A stretch of 64,000 nucleotides of DNA from Turicibacter faecis (lineage in GTDB: Bacteria; Bacillota_I; Bacilli_A; MOL361; Turicibacteraceae), in the NCBI RefSeq assembly GCF_037076425.1, contig NZ_AP028127.1:1742501-1806500 (forward strand), in the 5' to 3' direction. Positions 1 to 8,724 of this stretch are shown here, one piece after another. How positions within the stretch are numbered: position 1 is the first letter of the stretch; every line of letters starts with the position of its first letter. Position numbers and translations under genes: made by a program. Under the pieces are notes generated by a model, which worked only from the letters and a program-made list of their open reading frames with translations, ran no database searches and had not been told where the DNA came from.

Positions 1-360
1 AACAACAATTCCATTTTCTTGACTATTCATAATTTGCACACGTTTACTTAAATCCTCCACTTTTCTTTTCTTAGCCTCTTTAGAAGCTAGATCATAATCT
101 CCATCTCGTGTCAGTACTACATTAACACCTTGAAGCTTTAAATAATCCTCTACTTTTTTCGTAATAGATAGAACAATCTCCTTTTCAATGACACCACCTG
201 CTGATGAGGCCCCACCATCTTTTCCACCATGTCCCGCATCTAAAACTACCGTCACTGACGATTTATTATTCCACTTATCTTGATACTTTCCTAGTATAAC
301 TGGAATAAAGCTTAAAAACAACACGATTACTAATAACATTATACTTATTGTTTTCTTCAT
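1..360 (-). CDS. cwlD: N-acetylmuramoyl-L-alanine amidase, CwlD-like (partial, 3' end outside window)
   Basis: Only the first 120 codons are in the window. The protein starts with a membrane anchor or signal segment (about residues 5-23), followed by the start of an Amidase_3 domain: VVLDAGHGGKDGG, where His44 and Glu59 (in GVIEKE) fit the zinc ligands of this family. Such enzymes cleave the amide between muramic acid and the stem peptide. With an N-terminal anchor and this size, the spore-cortex enzyme CwlD, which helps make muramic-delta-lactam, is the best family match. The start is supported by AAAGGTGA eight bases upstream. The zinc-binding C-terminal half cannot be checked here, so a related LytC-type amidase is possible. 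Confidence 0.75.
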   Translation of the reverse strand, partial: MKKTISIMLLVIVLFLSFIPVILGKYQDKWNNKSSVTVVLDAGHGGKDGGASSAGGVIEKEIVLSITKKVEDYLKLQGVNVVLTRDGDYDLASKEAKKRKVEDLSKRVQIMNSQENGIVV

Positions 361-445
361 CCTCATCACCTTTGCGATTCTTTTTTTACAAGCTTATGAA
401 GGACCAATACCAAATATAATAAAAGCTCTAAAATTCGCAAATTAA

Positions 446-949
446 TTACTTTTTCACTGCACTAGGAACACCAACCGACGTTTTTCTTGGAGGCACATCC
501 TTTAACACAACGGCATTTGCTCCTATCATGCAGCCTTGTCCTAGGGTAATATTCCCAAGAACCTTTGCACCTGCACCAATTGTAACCCCATCTTCAACGG
601 TCGGATGTCGCTTCCCACTCGAGTCCCCACGTCCAACTCCCCCGAGAGTAACCCCGTGATACATTGTTACATCATCCCCAATCACACTCGTTGCCCCTAT
701 CACAACACCAGTGCCATGGTCGATAAATAAACGTTTACCGATGGTAGCAGCCGGATGAATCTCAATATTCAAAACACATCTAACAATAAACATCATCATC
801 TCAGCTAACAGCTTGAAATGATGTTGATATAAAAAGTGAGCTATGCGATACCAGAAAATAGCTTGAACCCCAGGATATAATAAAATAATCTGAAAAATAT
901 TTCGCGCAGCAGGGTCCCTTCGCTTAATTGAGTCAAAATATTCTCTCAC
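446..949 (-). CDS. cysE: Serine O-acetyltransferase (short form)
   Basis: The enzyme makes O-acetylserine from serine and acetyl-CoA, the first step of cysteine synthesis. The 167 residues hold the short helical N-terminal part and then left-handed beta-helix hexapeptide repeats (IHPAATIGKRLFIDHGTGVVIGATSVIGDD). Asp77-His78 and His98 match the catalytic residues of the family. It is shorter than the roughly 217-residue Bacillus enzyme because the C-terminal tail, which carries cysteine feedback and CysK binding in other species, is nearly absent; the protein ends soon after VPSAVKK. The start is GTG, preceded by AGGGAAGAG. It stands alone between a cwlD-like gene and a membrane protein gene. 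Confidence 0.9.
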   Translation of the reverse strand: MREYFDSIKRRDPAARNIFQIILLYPGVQAIFWYRIAHFLYQHHFKLLAEMMMFIVRCVLNIEIHPAATIGKRLFIDHGTGVVIGATSVIGDDVTMYHGVTLGGVGRGDSSGKRHPTVEDGVTIGAGAKVLGNITLGQGCMIGANAVVLKDVPPRKTSVGVPSAVKK

Positions 950-1183
950 TTCATCTCTTCCCTTCTTTATCTATGCTTGTTATTATCGTATGAAGTTTAT
1001 AAAAAGATTTGATTAAAAGTATTCACTATTTTTCAAAAAAGGTGAATTTCCCCCCACTTTTAGAAAAACCGTGATTAGACATTAATCTATCTTATAAAAC
1101 ATCCCATTTATCTTTTCAAAACACATTAAACCACCCCCTTCAAAAATTAGGCTACGCTAAACAACTAAATCTCCTCATAAAAT

Positions 1184-1220
1184 AAAAACCCCTCCTGTCT
1201 TTTCCACACAAAAGGGGTTT
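1184..1220 (-). terminator. Rho-independent terminator
   Basis: Read on the minus strand, AAACCCCT pairs with AGGGGTTT and is followed by TTTATTTTAT. It lies just after the stop codon of the coiled-coil membrane protein gene. Confidence 0.8.
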
Positions 1221-1224
1221 ATCA

Positions 1225-2064
1225 TTATTTTTTCTTACCTTCTAATTCCTCAATTCGTTGTTGCTGTGTTTCCAGTCTTTCGATTAATCGTTGGTGATTT
1301 TCTATTAATTGATGACTTATCTCCTTTAAATGTCTAATCTCATGATTTTGATTATCAATCATTTGCTTCATTTGTTTTCTATGATCATCTTCAATCAACG
1401 CGGATAACGCCTCTTTTAGATTATCCGCAACAAGATTCTCTAAATACCAAATCACATCTTTTGAACGATGTCGATACTTTTCAGGTAAAACTGTCTTCTC
1501 AACGAGTTCGCTTTCTAATTGAGAAATTTTTTGATCTATTTCATGAATTTCTTCTCGTAAATGATTGGCCAACAAGGAATGTTCAATATGTTGATAATCA
1601 TAGCTCTCTTTCGCCTCGTCTATCACAGCTTCTAGAGTTGGGATTGAAAGAGGTTTTTTTTGTTTTAAATAATATTTAACCCCCACATAATAAAATAAAT
1701 AAATCAATAACACAATAACAACAAACGAAAGAACCACCGATAAAAACTTTACACCGATCATAAAAAGCAAATAAGAAATAAGGACCCCAATAATTAAATC
1801 TAGTAACAGAGCTACCTCCCTAAAATCTTTTAAATTAAGACATAATTCCTCATACTTTTGATGCGCCTTAAAATCCTCACTCCCATAATACTTTTCTTTT
1901 ACCGAAGCAATATACTCCTTTTGTGTACTCTCAATTGTTAATACCAATGTTTTTTTCTTTTCTGCGCGTTCTTGTTCAAAATATCTCATTTGACTCATTA
2001 ATTCATCCGTCATCCAAAGATTACTTATTAAATCCTTTTTCGATAATTGACTTACCTCCGTCAT
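1225..2064 (-). CDS. Membrane protein with cytoplasmic coiled coil, unknown function
   Basis: I do not recognise a family. The 279 residues show a charged N-terminal region of about 85 residues, two adjacent hydrophobic helices (about 84-132, with VALLLDLIIGVLISYLLF and LSVVLSFVVIVLLIYLFYY), and a long hydrophilic C-terminal half rich in Glu, Gln, Lys and Leu with heptad-like spacing (from residue 165 to the end). The layout suggests a hairpin-anchored protein with most of its mass in the cytoplasm and a coiled-coil tail used for oligomerisation. The start is backed by GGAAGGAGAGGG. The gene is monocistronic with its own terminator, so the neighbours give no functional hint. Confidence 0.7.
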   Translation of the reverse strand: MTEVSQLSKKDLISNLWMTDELMSQMRYFEQERAEKKKTLVLTIESTQKEYIASVKEKYYGSEDFKAHQKYEELCLNLKDFREVALLLDLIIGVLISYLLFMIGVKFLSVVLSFVVIVLLIYLFYYVGVKYYLKQKKPLSIPTLEAVIDEAKESYDYQHIEHSLLANHLREEIHEIDQKISQLESELVEKTVLPEKYRHRSKDVIWYLENLVADNLKEALSALIEDDHRKQMKQMIDNQNHEIRHLKEISHQLIENHQRLIERLETQQQRIEELEGKKK

Positions 2065-2428
2065 CCTTCCCTCTCCTTCCTAAAACATCTTTTCTTTCTT
2101 CCCCGCTTAGTTAAGACAGGACTAGGTTCCCTCTAAAAGGAACAGGTGTTAAGTTATATTTTTATTTTACTACTCTTTTCACCTTTTGTCTTTTTTCAAT
2201 TAATATATGACACAATTAATTAATCTATGACTTCATTCTATATGCAATATCGCCTGATAATCCCTTAATAACTCATATCAAGAATCCTCTACCTTTTTAA
2301 GATGTACTCCCAAACTTAGTGGCAAAAGGGTGACAAATCGTTATTTTTTATCTCTGACGCCCTTTAAATGATGAAAAAAAGACTTTCCCGCTAACTGACG
2401 AGAAAGTCTTAAAATCGTTAATATGACG
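2065..2428. other. Intergenic region between pgi terminator and membrane protein gene
   Basis: These 364 bases are AT-rich and hold no convincing gene. They contain the pgi terminator near 2374-2410 and a short hairpin GTTCC...GGAAC at about 2127-2144 that lies in the leader region of the minus-strand membrane protein gene. I see no riboswitch or small frame with a ribosome binding site. Confidence 0.5.
2374..2410 (-). terminator. Rho-independent terminator of pgi
   Basis: On the minus strand AAGACTTTC and GAAAGTCTT form the stem around a CGTCAGTTAGCG loop, followed by seven T residues. It ends the yugI-pgi operon. Confidence 0.9.
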
Positions 2429-3781
2429 TTATTTTAAACGTGCTTCTAACTCTGCTTTTAATGCTTCATTACCTGGTTTTCCAAGTAAAGCAAACATATT
2501 TTTCTTGTAGGCCTCTACACCTGGTTGATTAAATGGATTTACTCCTAAAATATAACCACTCATTGCACATGCTTTTTCAAAGAAGTAAACTAAATATCCA
2601 AAGCTATATGCTGATAATTCAGGAACATCGATAATAAGATTTGGTACTCCTCCATCAACGTGTGCTAATAACGTTCCTTGGAATGCCTTTTTATTAACGA
2701 AGTCAATGGTTTGACCAGCTAAATAATTTAATCCGTCTAAATCAGTTTCTTCGGCCTCTAATACCACTTCACGAGTTGGTTTTACAACATTAATAACAGT
2801 TTCGAATAAGTCACGACGACCTTCTTGAATAAACTGTCCCATTGAATGTAAATCTGTTGAGAATGAAGCTGAAGCTGGGAAAATTCCTTTTTGGTCTTTA
2901 CCCTCAGATTCTCCAAATAATTGTTTCCACCATTCATTAAAGTAAAGTAACGCTGGTTCGTAGTTAATTAACATTTCAATCGTTTTACCTTTTGAGTATA
3001 ACGCATTACGGATAACAGCATATTGATAAGCTTCATTTTCTGCTAAGTTAGGGTTAGCATATTCTTGACGAGCATCGTTTGCCCCTCTCATCATTTCCTC
3101 AATATTAATTCCACTAACGGCAATCGGTAATAAACCTACCGCTGTTAATACTGAGAAACGTCCACCAACATTATCTGGAACGATAAATGATTCATATCCT
3201 TCACTTGTTGCTAATGTTTTTAAAGCTCCTTTTTGTGCATCAGTTGTTGCATAAATACGTTTATTTGCTTCTTCACGTCCTACTTTTTCAATTAATAATT
3301 TTTTAAACACACGGAAAGCAATTGCTGGCTCAGTTGTTGTCCCTGATTTTGAGATAACGTTAATTGAGAATGTTTTATCCACTAAATATTCAACTAATTC
3401 TTGAACATATGTCGAAGAAATATGATGCCCAACAAAAATAATTTGTGGTGCTTTACGTGTTGTCTTATCTTGTAAGTTATAAAAGTGGTTATTTAATGCC
3501 TCAATTGCTGCGCGAGCTCCAAGGTAAGATCCTCCGATTCCGATAACTAATAAAACGTCTGAATCAGATTGAATTTTAGCAGCTGCTTTTTGAATACGAG
3601 CAAATTCATCTTTATCGTAAGATTCAGGTAAGTCAACCCATCCTAAAAAGTCATTACCTGCTCCAGTTTGCTCATGAATTCGTTTATGAAGTACATTCAC
3701 TAATTCAGTTGCATAATCTAGTTCATGTTGTGCAACAAAAGACGCTGCGTTCTCATAATTAAATGATAGGAATTTTCCCAT
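2429..3781 (-). CDS. pgi: Glucose-6-phosphate isomerase
   Basis: The enzyme interconverts glucose 6-phosphate and fructose 6-phosphate in glycolysis. The 450-residue length matches the Bacillus-type enzyme. Visible signatures are [16 protein letters not shown] near residue 82, the phosphate-binding SKSGTTTEP near 145, and a [13 protein letters not shown]-terminus that carries the conserved active-site lysine. The ribosome binding site GGAGG lies 8 bases before the ATG. The gene is three bases downstream of the yugI-like gene and is probably cotranscribed with it, as the two are close in Bacillus. Confidence 0.97.
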   Translation of the reverse strand: MGKFLSFNYENAASFVAQHELDYATELVNVLHKRIHEQTGAGNDFLGWVDLPESYDKDEFARIQKAAAKIQSDSDVLLVIGIGGSYLGARAAIEALNNHFYNLQDKTTRKAPQIIFVGHHISSTYVQELVEYLVDKTFSINVISKSGTTTEPAIAFRVFKKLLIEKVGREEANKRIYATTDAQKGALKTLATSEGYESFIVPDNVGGRFSVLTAVGLLPIAVSGINIEEMMRGANDARQEYANPNLAENEAYQYAVIRNALYSKGKTIEMLINYEPALLYFNEWWKQLFGESEGKDQKGIFPASASFSTDLHSMGQFIQEGRRDLFETVINVVKPTREVVLEAEETDLDGLNYLAGQTIDFVNKKAFQGTLLAHVDGGVPNLIIDVPELSAYSFGYLVYFFEKACAMSGYILGVNPFNQPGVEAYKKNMFALLGKPGNEALKAELEARLK

Positions 3782-3784
3782 TTT

Positions 3785-4156
3785 CTAGTCCTCCTTGTTA
3801 ACCCTTGCTATTTTATCGAGTGAATCTCGAATCCAAATGGGTAAGTGTTGGGCAAGCGGTGCAAATCCATTCGAAGTCTCAAAATTAGAGGCCTTCATAC
3901 GATTATTTCGGCCACTATAATTGGAAATTCCTTTTAAAGTTAACCGTGCTTGTCGGTTGTCAGAGTCAAACTTAAGAATTTTTACATCAATATACTGACC
4001 GATATTCACAAAATCACGTATATCCTTGACATATCCATCAGATAATTCTGAAATGTGAATAAGCCCCTGGCACTCATCACTCAACTGGACAAACGCTCCA
4101 TAAGGTTGAATACCTGTGACCTTTCCTCGTACGATACTCCCTTCTTTGATTTTCAT
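3785..4156 (-). CDS. yugI: S1-domain RNA-binding protein, YugI/GSP13 family
   Basis: An S1 RNA-binding fold covers about residues 1-75 (IKEGSIVRGKVTGIQPYGAFVQLSDECQGLIHISEL). A basic and variable tail of some 48 residues follows. Proteins of this family (general stress protein 13 of Bacillus, CvfD of streptococci) are small ribosome- or mRNA-associated regulators. The start is preceded by GAGGTG. The gene heads a two-gene unit with pgi, and a candidate promoter with TATGAT/TATAAT sequence lies at about 4187-4205 on the minus strand. Confidence 0.88.
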   Translation of the reverse strand: MKIKEGSIVRGKVTGIQPYGAFVQLSDECQGLIHISELSDGYVKDIRDFVNIGQYIDVKILKFDSDNRQARLTLKGISNYSGRNNRMKASNFETSNGFAPLAQHLPIWIRDSLDKIARVNKED

Positions 4157-4327
4157 TATTTACACCTCAGTTCATACATACATTCTCATTATATCATATA
4201 AATTTTTCCCATATAATCGCAATTATGAATTTTTTTTAACTTTATAAAATTTTAATTCTTCATTAGGAACAACGCCCCACCCGTTTAGGTTTTCGATTAT
4301 TACGCTAAGCCGCCTTATCGTTAACAA

Positions 4328-4365
4328 TAAAAAAGAAGCCTTGGACCACAGTCCCAAGACTTCCT
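4328..4365 (-). terminator. Rho-independent terminator of the yumC-like gene
   Basis: On the minus strand GAAGTCTTGGGAC pairs with GGTCCAAGGCTTC, apart from one G-T pair, and TTTTTTATTG follows. Confidence 0.9.
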
Positions 4366-4374
4366 AAACAATTA

Positions 4375-5364
4375 TTATTTCATCATCGCCGAACTATGTT
4401 TATGGCGATGCACCTTATCCGGATAAGCATACGCGATTGCAGCATTAATGGCTACAACAACCTCACCAAATCCAGTCGTAATCATTTTAATTTTCCCATC
4501 AAAGGTACAAGCATCTCCTGCTGCAAAAATACCACTTACACTCGTCTGTTGAGTGATATCTACACGCAACGCATTTTTTTCTAATTCAATATCCCAATTC
4601 TTAATTGGCCCTAACGATGAGATAAATCCGTATAAAACAATAATTTCATCTACCGAAAGGATTTTTGTTTCCTCTGTATCTACATTAATCAGCTCTACTT
4701 GATTCGCACGATCGCCCTGTCCCATCACATCTTTAGCAATGTATGGAGTTAAACAAGTAACATTCGCTTGTTTTAACCTTTCAACGCTAGACGCATGTGC
4801 TCTAAATTCATTACGTCGATGAACAATAGACACACTTTTAGCAACACCATCAAGCATTAACGCCCAGTCAACTGCTGAGTCTCCCCCACCAAAAATAACA
4901 ACATCTTTTCCTTTAAATGTCTCCATTGTCGATACAAAATAGTGGATATTAGTAAACTGTTCAGCACCTCCAACATCTAACTTTCGAGGTGTAAAGGCTC
5001 CATTTCCGGCGGTAATAACAATAGAACGTGAATAATGACATTCTTGATCCGTACAAATTTTAAAGGTTCCATCTTCTAACTTTTCAACCGTCTTCACATT
5101 CGTATTTGTGACGACATCAATACGATCTGTAAACTGATTCATTTGCACCTTTAATTGTTCAACCATTTCCCCCGCTTTAATTTTTGGGTGCCCTGGTAAG
5201 TCATAGATATATTTTTCTGGATAGAGTGCTGCAAGTTGCCCCCCAAGCTCTGGTAATGCATCAATAATCTTCGTTCTCATTCCGTGCATTCCCGCGTAAA
5301 ATGCTCCGTAAATTCCTACGGGGCCTCCGCCAATAATTGTTAAATCATAAATTTCATTTTTCAT
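4375..5364 (-). CDS. yumC: Ferredoxin/flavodoxin-NADP+ reductase, YumC type
   Basis: This FAD enzyme of the thioredoxin-reductase fold moves electrons between NADPH and ferredoxin or flavodoxin. The FAD motif IIGGGPVGIYGAF is at the N-terminus, the NADPH motif FGGGDSAVDWAL is near residue 160, and FAAGDACTFDG is near 285. No CxxC redox pair is present between these domains, which separates it from true thioredoxin reductase. I place the start at the internal ATG (329 residues) because GAGGTGG lies six bases before it. The longer in-frame extension has no such site and runs into the probable promoter. Neighbouring yuiD and yutG match the Bacillus neighbourhood. Confidence 0.92.
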   Translation of the reverse strand: MKNEIYDLTIIGGGPVGIYGAFYAGMHGMRTKIIDALPELGGQLAALYPEKYIYDLPGHPKIKAGEMVEQLKVQMNQFTDRIDVVTNTNVKTVEKLEDGTFKICTDQECHYSRSIVITAGNGAFTPRKLDVGGAEQFTNIHYFVSTMETFKGKDVVIFGGGDSAVDWALMLDGVAKSVSIVHRRNEFRAHASSVERLKQANVTCLTPYIAKDVMGQGDRANQVELINVDTEETKILSVDEIIVLYGFISSLGPIKNWDIELEKNALRVDITQQTSVSGIFAAGDACTFDGKIKMITTGFGEVVVAINAAIAYAYPDKVHRHKHSSAMMK

Positions 5365-5476
5365 CAGATCCACCTCGTCTTTGTTAAAATAACCCAAACT
5401 GTTTCCATTTATTATTAGTATATCTAAAACTTTCAATACAAACAATGTTTATACATTAAAAAATTATTTTCTAGCC

Positions 5477-5941
5477 CTAGATGAGGTGTAAACACCATCC
5501 ATAAATTAAAGCAATCGCTATTCCAAATAACGTACCAGCCAGTGTTTCTAATGGTTCATGGCCAAGTAATTCTTTTAGCTTTGTTTGATAAGTTTTATCC
5601 TGAAAAAACAACACATTGCCGCTATTAACTAAATCATCAATTAAATGATTTAGTAGCTTAGCATGCTCTCCCGCATGGCGTCTAATCCCCATTGCATCAT
5701 ATATGACAACCGAAGCTAAACAAAAAGAGATAGCAAATGTGGTTGAATGAAAACCATCTAAAACGGCAACGGCCGTCGTGAGTGCTGCAACAAAAGCAGA
5801 ATGTGAGCTTGGCATTCCTCCAGTTGAAAAAATGAGCATCGGTTGCCATTGCCTTTTCATGAGCAAGTGAAGAGGTACCTTAATCACCTGTGCTAAAATA
5901 TTCGCTAAAATAGCGCACTCTAAAGCATAGTTTAACCACAT
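5477..5941 (-). CDS. yuiD: Divergent PAP2 family membrane protein (YuiD)
   Basis: The 154-residue protein has several hydrophobic helices and the family signature GGMPSSHSAFVAALTTAVAVLDGF, in which the SSHSA element resembles the phosphatase motif of PAP2 enzymes. A later MGIRRHAGEHAKLLNHL carries the second conserved histidine. It probably acts on a lipid or isoprenoid phosphate in the membrane, but the substrate of the YuiD family is not established. The start has AAGGAGA eight bases upstream. It lies 24 bases after the yutG-like gene and is likely in one operon with it. Confidence 0.88.
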   Translation of the reverse strand: MWLNYALECAILANILAQVIKVPLHLLMKRQWQPMLIFSTGGMPSSHSAFVAALTTAVAVLDGFHSTTFAISFCLASVVIYDAMGIRRHAGEHAKLLNHLIDDLVNSGNVLFFQDKTYQTKLKELLGHEPLETLAGTLFGIAIALIYGWCLHLI

Positions 5942-5965
5942 AAAACGATCTCCTTTTAGTTCATA

Positions 5966-6454
5966 TTATTGCTGACGGCGATGGGCGATGCGACTCGCTG
6001 CCGCGGCAGCAATCGCGCCCACTAAATCATCCATAAACGTTTGACAACACCCATCTTTTTTACCACTTCTATCAATTTCGCCTAAAATACCAGGTTTTAA
6101 TTTATCTATATATCCATAATTAGTAAAACCAATCGATCCATAAACGTTTAAAATCGAAAAAGCTAAGACCTCATCAATTCCATATAAAGAATAGTCATGA
6201 TCAACCATCTGTTGTAATGGATCCCCTAACATGTTCATTTCTGCTAATTCATCCAGTCTTATCCCTGTTAAAACTGCATTTTGAACCTCACGTTTCTTTA
6301 ACACAGAACGCACATTTTCTAAACAAATATCAAGCGTTAACCCCTCATAATAACTTGATTGTAAAAAATAGGTTAATTCTGCAATTTGTTCAAGCGTTAC
6401 CCCTCTATCATTAATTTTACGAATAACTAATTCTTCTAATTCTTTTCGTTCCAT
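5966..6454 (-). CDS. yutG: Phosphatidylglycerophosphatase A-like protein (YutG)
   Basis: The 162 residues match the low-GC PgpA-related family by the central segment LAFSILNVYGSIGFTNYGYIDKLKPGILGEID and the C-terminal DDLVGAIAAAAASRI, where the aspartate pair fits the metal site. The N-terminal half is a soluble helical region typical of YutG. The family is annotated as phosphatidylglycerophosphatase A and would make phosphatidylglycerol from its phosphate. Function in this organism is inferred only from family. A GAAGGGATG site precedes the start. It is first in the yutG-yuiD unit and is divergent from the yutH-like gene. Confidence 0.85.
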   Translation of the reverse strand: MERKELEELVIRKINDRGVTLEQIAELTYFLQSSYYEGLTLDICLENVRSVLKKREVQNAVLTGIRLDELAEMNMLGDPLQQMVDHDYSLYGIDEVLAFSILNVYGSIGFTNYGYIDKLKPGILGEIDRSGKKDGCCQTFMDDLVGAIAAAAASRIAHRRQQ

Positions 6455-6542
6455 ATAAATTCATCCCTTCAATTATCATATTTACCTGTCACTTACGCAT
6501 AGATATAGAGTAGAAAGTATTTTAAATTTGAGGATGATCCGA

Positions 6543-7463
6543 ATGAAGGAGCTAATTAATTGGTATTATCAACTCCAAATTGACCATTTAGAACAATTAA
6601 ACGATATCTACTATACGAAATTAGGTGACCACTACATTTATATTATATCAGTTGGAAAGGAGAAGAACACAATTTTTTTCCACCTTTTACAACTTTTACA
6701 ATATAATAACTATCAACGTATTCTATTATCTAAGGACAATACAACAACCGTTTTATTTGAAGGAGAGCATTATTACGTCCTACAATCGAGCGTCATTTTA
6801 CATGAATATATTGATATTCGCACGTTACAAATTCCTACGATTTATCCAGAACCGTATGAACTTGCACCCGAATTAAAGGAACGTTGGACAGGAAAAAATC
6901 GATTACATGAAGAACAGCTAAACGTCTTAATTGAACAATTATCTGCTGAGAATCGTCTCCTATTCTTCGACCTAGCTACTTATTATATTCATCTAAATGA
7001 GCAGGCTTATACATTTATTAATGAACTTTCAGATATAAAATATCCAGTTTCATTATGCCATATGCGTCTTACTCCAACGACATATAAAGTTGAATGTTTC
7101 TGTCCTAAATTGCTAACGCTAGATAATAAAGCTAGATGCTACTGTGAGTATATCCGTCACCTTTATCTCGCTAATCAAGACCTCGTTCAGGTAAGAACCT
7201 TTGTCCAAATTATTAACAGGGTTAATCCATTAACAAATGAGGAATGGAAACTTCTATATGCCCGACTCTTCTTTCCAACGCACTTTTATGATGCTCTATT
7301 TAACTTAAGAGAAGGGGAAGATATCGATATCCCCCTAATCTATGAGCAAGCACTTTCCTATGCCAAACTCCTGTACCAACTGCCGTATGAAATCTATCAA
7401 AGTACGTTAATTGAACTACGTATTCCAGAATGGGTCAAAGCGGAGGCATTATCGAAAAATTAA
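6543..7463 (+). CDS. yutH: Spore coat-associated protein, YutH-like (CotS family)
   Basis: The 306-residue protein has the kinase-like layout of the CotS/YutH spore coat family but no clear ATP-binding or catalytic motif. Features that fit are the N-terminal LINWYYQLQIDHLEQLNDIYY and the long region from YHVLQ-type to MRLTPTTYKVECFCPKLL. The start is set at the third possible codon because GAGG lies nine bases before it and the earlier TTG and ATG overlap that site. Its position between yutG and the nifU-like yutI strengthens the assignment. It implies a sporulating organism, although the role of YutH itself is only partly known. Confidence 0.78.
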   Translation: MKELINWYYQLQIDHLEQLNDIYYTKLGDHYIYIISVGKEKNTIFFHLLQLLQYNNYQRILLSKDNTTTVLFEGEHYYVLQSSVILHEYIDIRTLQIPTIYPEPYELAPELKERWTGKNRLHEEQLNVLIEQLSAENRLLFFDLATYYIHLNEQAYTFINELSDIKYPVSLCHMRLTPTTYKVECFCPKLLTLDNKARCYCEYIRHLYLANQDLVQVRTFVQIINRVNPLTNEEWKLLYARLFFPTHFYDALFNLREGEDIDIPLIYEQALSYAKLLYQLPYEIYQSTLIELRIPEWVKAEALSKN

Positions 7464-7469
7464 AGAAAA

Positions 7470-7525
7470 GAGTAAAAAAAGAGATCCCACTTGAATATAC
7501 CTAGTAAAGGACCTCTTTTTTTTTT
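7470..7525. terminator. Bidirectional terminator between yutH and yutI
   Basis: AAAGAG(A)TCC and GGA(C)CTCTTT form a stem with T runs on both strands (TTTTTTTTT on plus, TTTTTTTAC on minus). It serves the two convergent genes. Confidence 0.8.
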
Positions 7526-7766
7526 ACATTAAATATTCATCAACATTCTCAACACCGATAACACCTGGGACTTCTTCTAATAAGATCTGTTCAATCCCAT
7601 CTTTTAAAGTAGAATCCATAGAAGCACATCCCACACAAGCACCTAACATCTGAACATAAACGATCCCATCTTCAAACTTTACATACTCTACGTCTCCACC
7701 ATCACGTTGGAGATACGGTCTTAACTTTTCTAAAATCTCAACAATCTGTTTTTCTGTTTCATTCAT
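7524..7766 (-). CDS. yutI: NifU C-terminal domain iron-sulfur scaffold protein (YutI/Nfu)
   Basis: The 80-residue protein is a single Nfu domain: LRPYLQRDGGDVEYVKFEDGIVYVQMLGACVGCASMDSTLKDGIEQ. The CVGC pair binds a [4Fe-4S] cluster at a dimer interface and hands it to target proteins. I choose the second ATG as start because GAGGTGA stands six bases before it. The upstream ATG would fall ahead of that site. It is convergent with yutH and lies in the same neighbourhood as in Bacillus. Confidence 0.94.
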   Translation of the reverse strand: MNETEKQIVEILEKLRPYLQRDGGDVEYVKFEDGIVYVQMLGACVGCASMDSTLKDGIEQILLEEVPGVIGVENVDEYLM

Positions 7767-7848
7767 CGATATCACCTCACCAGTCATTAATTAGATTATA
7801 AAACGTCCTATCTAAAAAGTAAACAGATATACATAAGGAGGAATTGAT

Positions 7849-8688
7849 TTGCAACCTATCTTTTTTACGAAGCTAACAACAGCTAGCACCTGTTACATTA
7901 TCTTAAATTACCTTGAACACCCCGTTCTCCCTTTAGATTATACCCATTTAGCCCAAAAAATGACCCATGAAGAAACTGGAATTAGTGCCGATGGACTCAT
8001 TATCTTGCTTCCCTCAGATCAGGCAGATGCGAAAGCCATTTTTTATAATAAAGATGGGTCATTAGCCAATACGTGTGCTAACGGACTAAAACTCATCGGA
8101 TATCATCTAGCGGAGATTGGACGGTTTACCGAGCCTTCAATTACAATTGAAACACGCACCACTCTTGCCACACTGAGTTTGGATCACTCGATAATATCGG
8201 TTGATTTAGGAATCCCTTATCCTTTAAACAATCTGTCAACCCCCCTTACACTGAATAGCCCAATCAGTGAGTTTTGCGAAGAAATTTCAACCTCATCTGA
8301 AAATTGGGAAGCAGATACGATTTCCATTGGAAATCCTCACTTTATTATTTATACAGATGATGATCACGAATATTTTCAAGATGAAATGAAATATCTGTCG
8401 AGTCAAAATGATGTCAATATAGGGGTTTTAACGATTATTCACCCTAGCGAAGTTCTTCTCACGACGTACGAACGCGGTCTGGGATTTACTTCTTCATGTG
8501 GAACAAATGCGGCAGCTGCTATTGCAAGTGCGGTCGCTCGGCGTCTTGTTAAACCTTACGATTGGGTAACGGTCCACTGCAGAGGGGCTGACCTTCAGCT
8601 AAAATGGGATGAAAATGGACACCTTATTGAAAAAGGATCCTGTACGAAAGTCTGTTGTGGAACGTACTTTTACCAAGAACAAGAATAA
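7849..8688 (+). CDS. dapF: Diaminopimelate epimerase family protein, divergent
   Basis: The fold and both active-site cysteines of DapF are visible: Cys76 in NTCANGL and Cys217 in SSCGTN, with GNPHFIIYTDD and YERGLGFT in the expected places. The enzyme normally interconverts LL- and meso-diaminopimelate for lysine and peptidoglycan. Several signatures differ: the N-terminal GxGNDF is replaced by TTASTCYI, CGNGxR by CANGLK, and CGTGA by CGTNA. The start is TTG with AAGGAGG seven bases upstream. Synteny with yutI and yutF supports the orthologue of B. subtilis dapF, but altered specificity cannot be excluded. Confidence 0.8.
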   Translation: MQPIFFTKLTTASTCYIILNYLEHPVLPLDYTHLAQKMTHEETGISADGLIILLPSDQADAKAIFYNKDGSLANTCANGLKLIGYHLAEIGRFTEPSITIETRTTLATLSLDHSIISVDLGIPYPLNNLSTPLTLNSPISEFCEEISTSSENWEADTISIGNPHFIIYTDDDHEYFQDEMKYLSSQNDVNIGVLTIIHPSEVLLTTYERGLGFTSSCGTNAAAAIASAVARRLVKPYDWVTVHCRGADLQLKWDENGHLIEKGSCTKVCCGTYFYQEQE

Positions 8689-8690
8689 AA

Positions 8691-8723
8691 TAAAAAGCCC
8701 ATCGAGGGCTTTTATTTTATTGT
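8691..8723. terminator. Bidirectional terminator between dapF and yutF
   Basis: AAAAGCCC and GGGCTTTT flank ATCGA, with A/T runs on both sides, between two convergent genes. Confidence 0.88.
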
Positions 8724-8724
8724 T

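Noticed and set aside
1923-2114. Frame opposite the start of the coiled-coil membrane protein gene
   Set aside because: It lies antisense to a frame with a good start and terminator, and its translation is low-complexity Ser/Leu/Pro.
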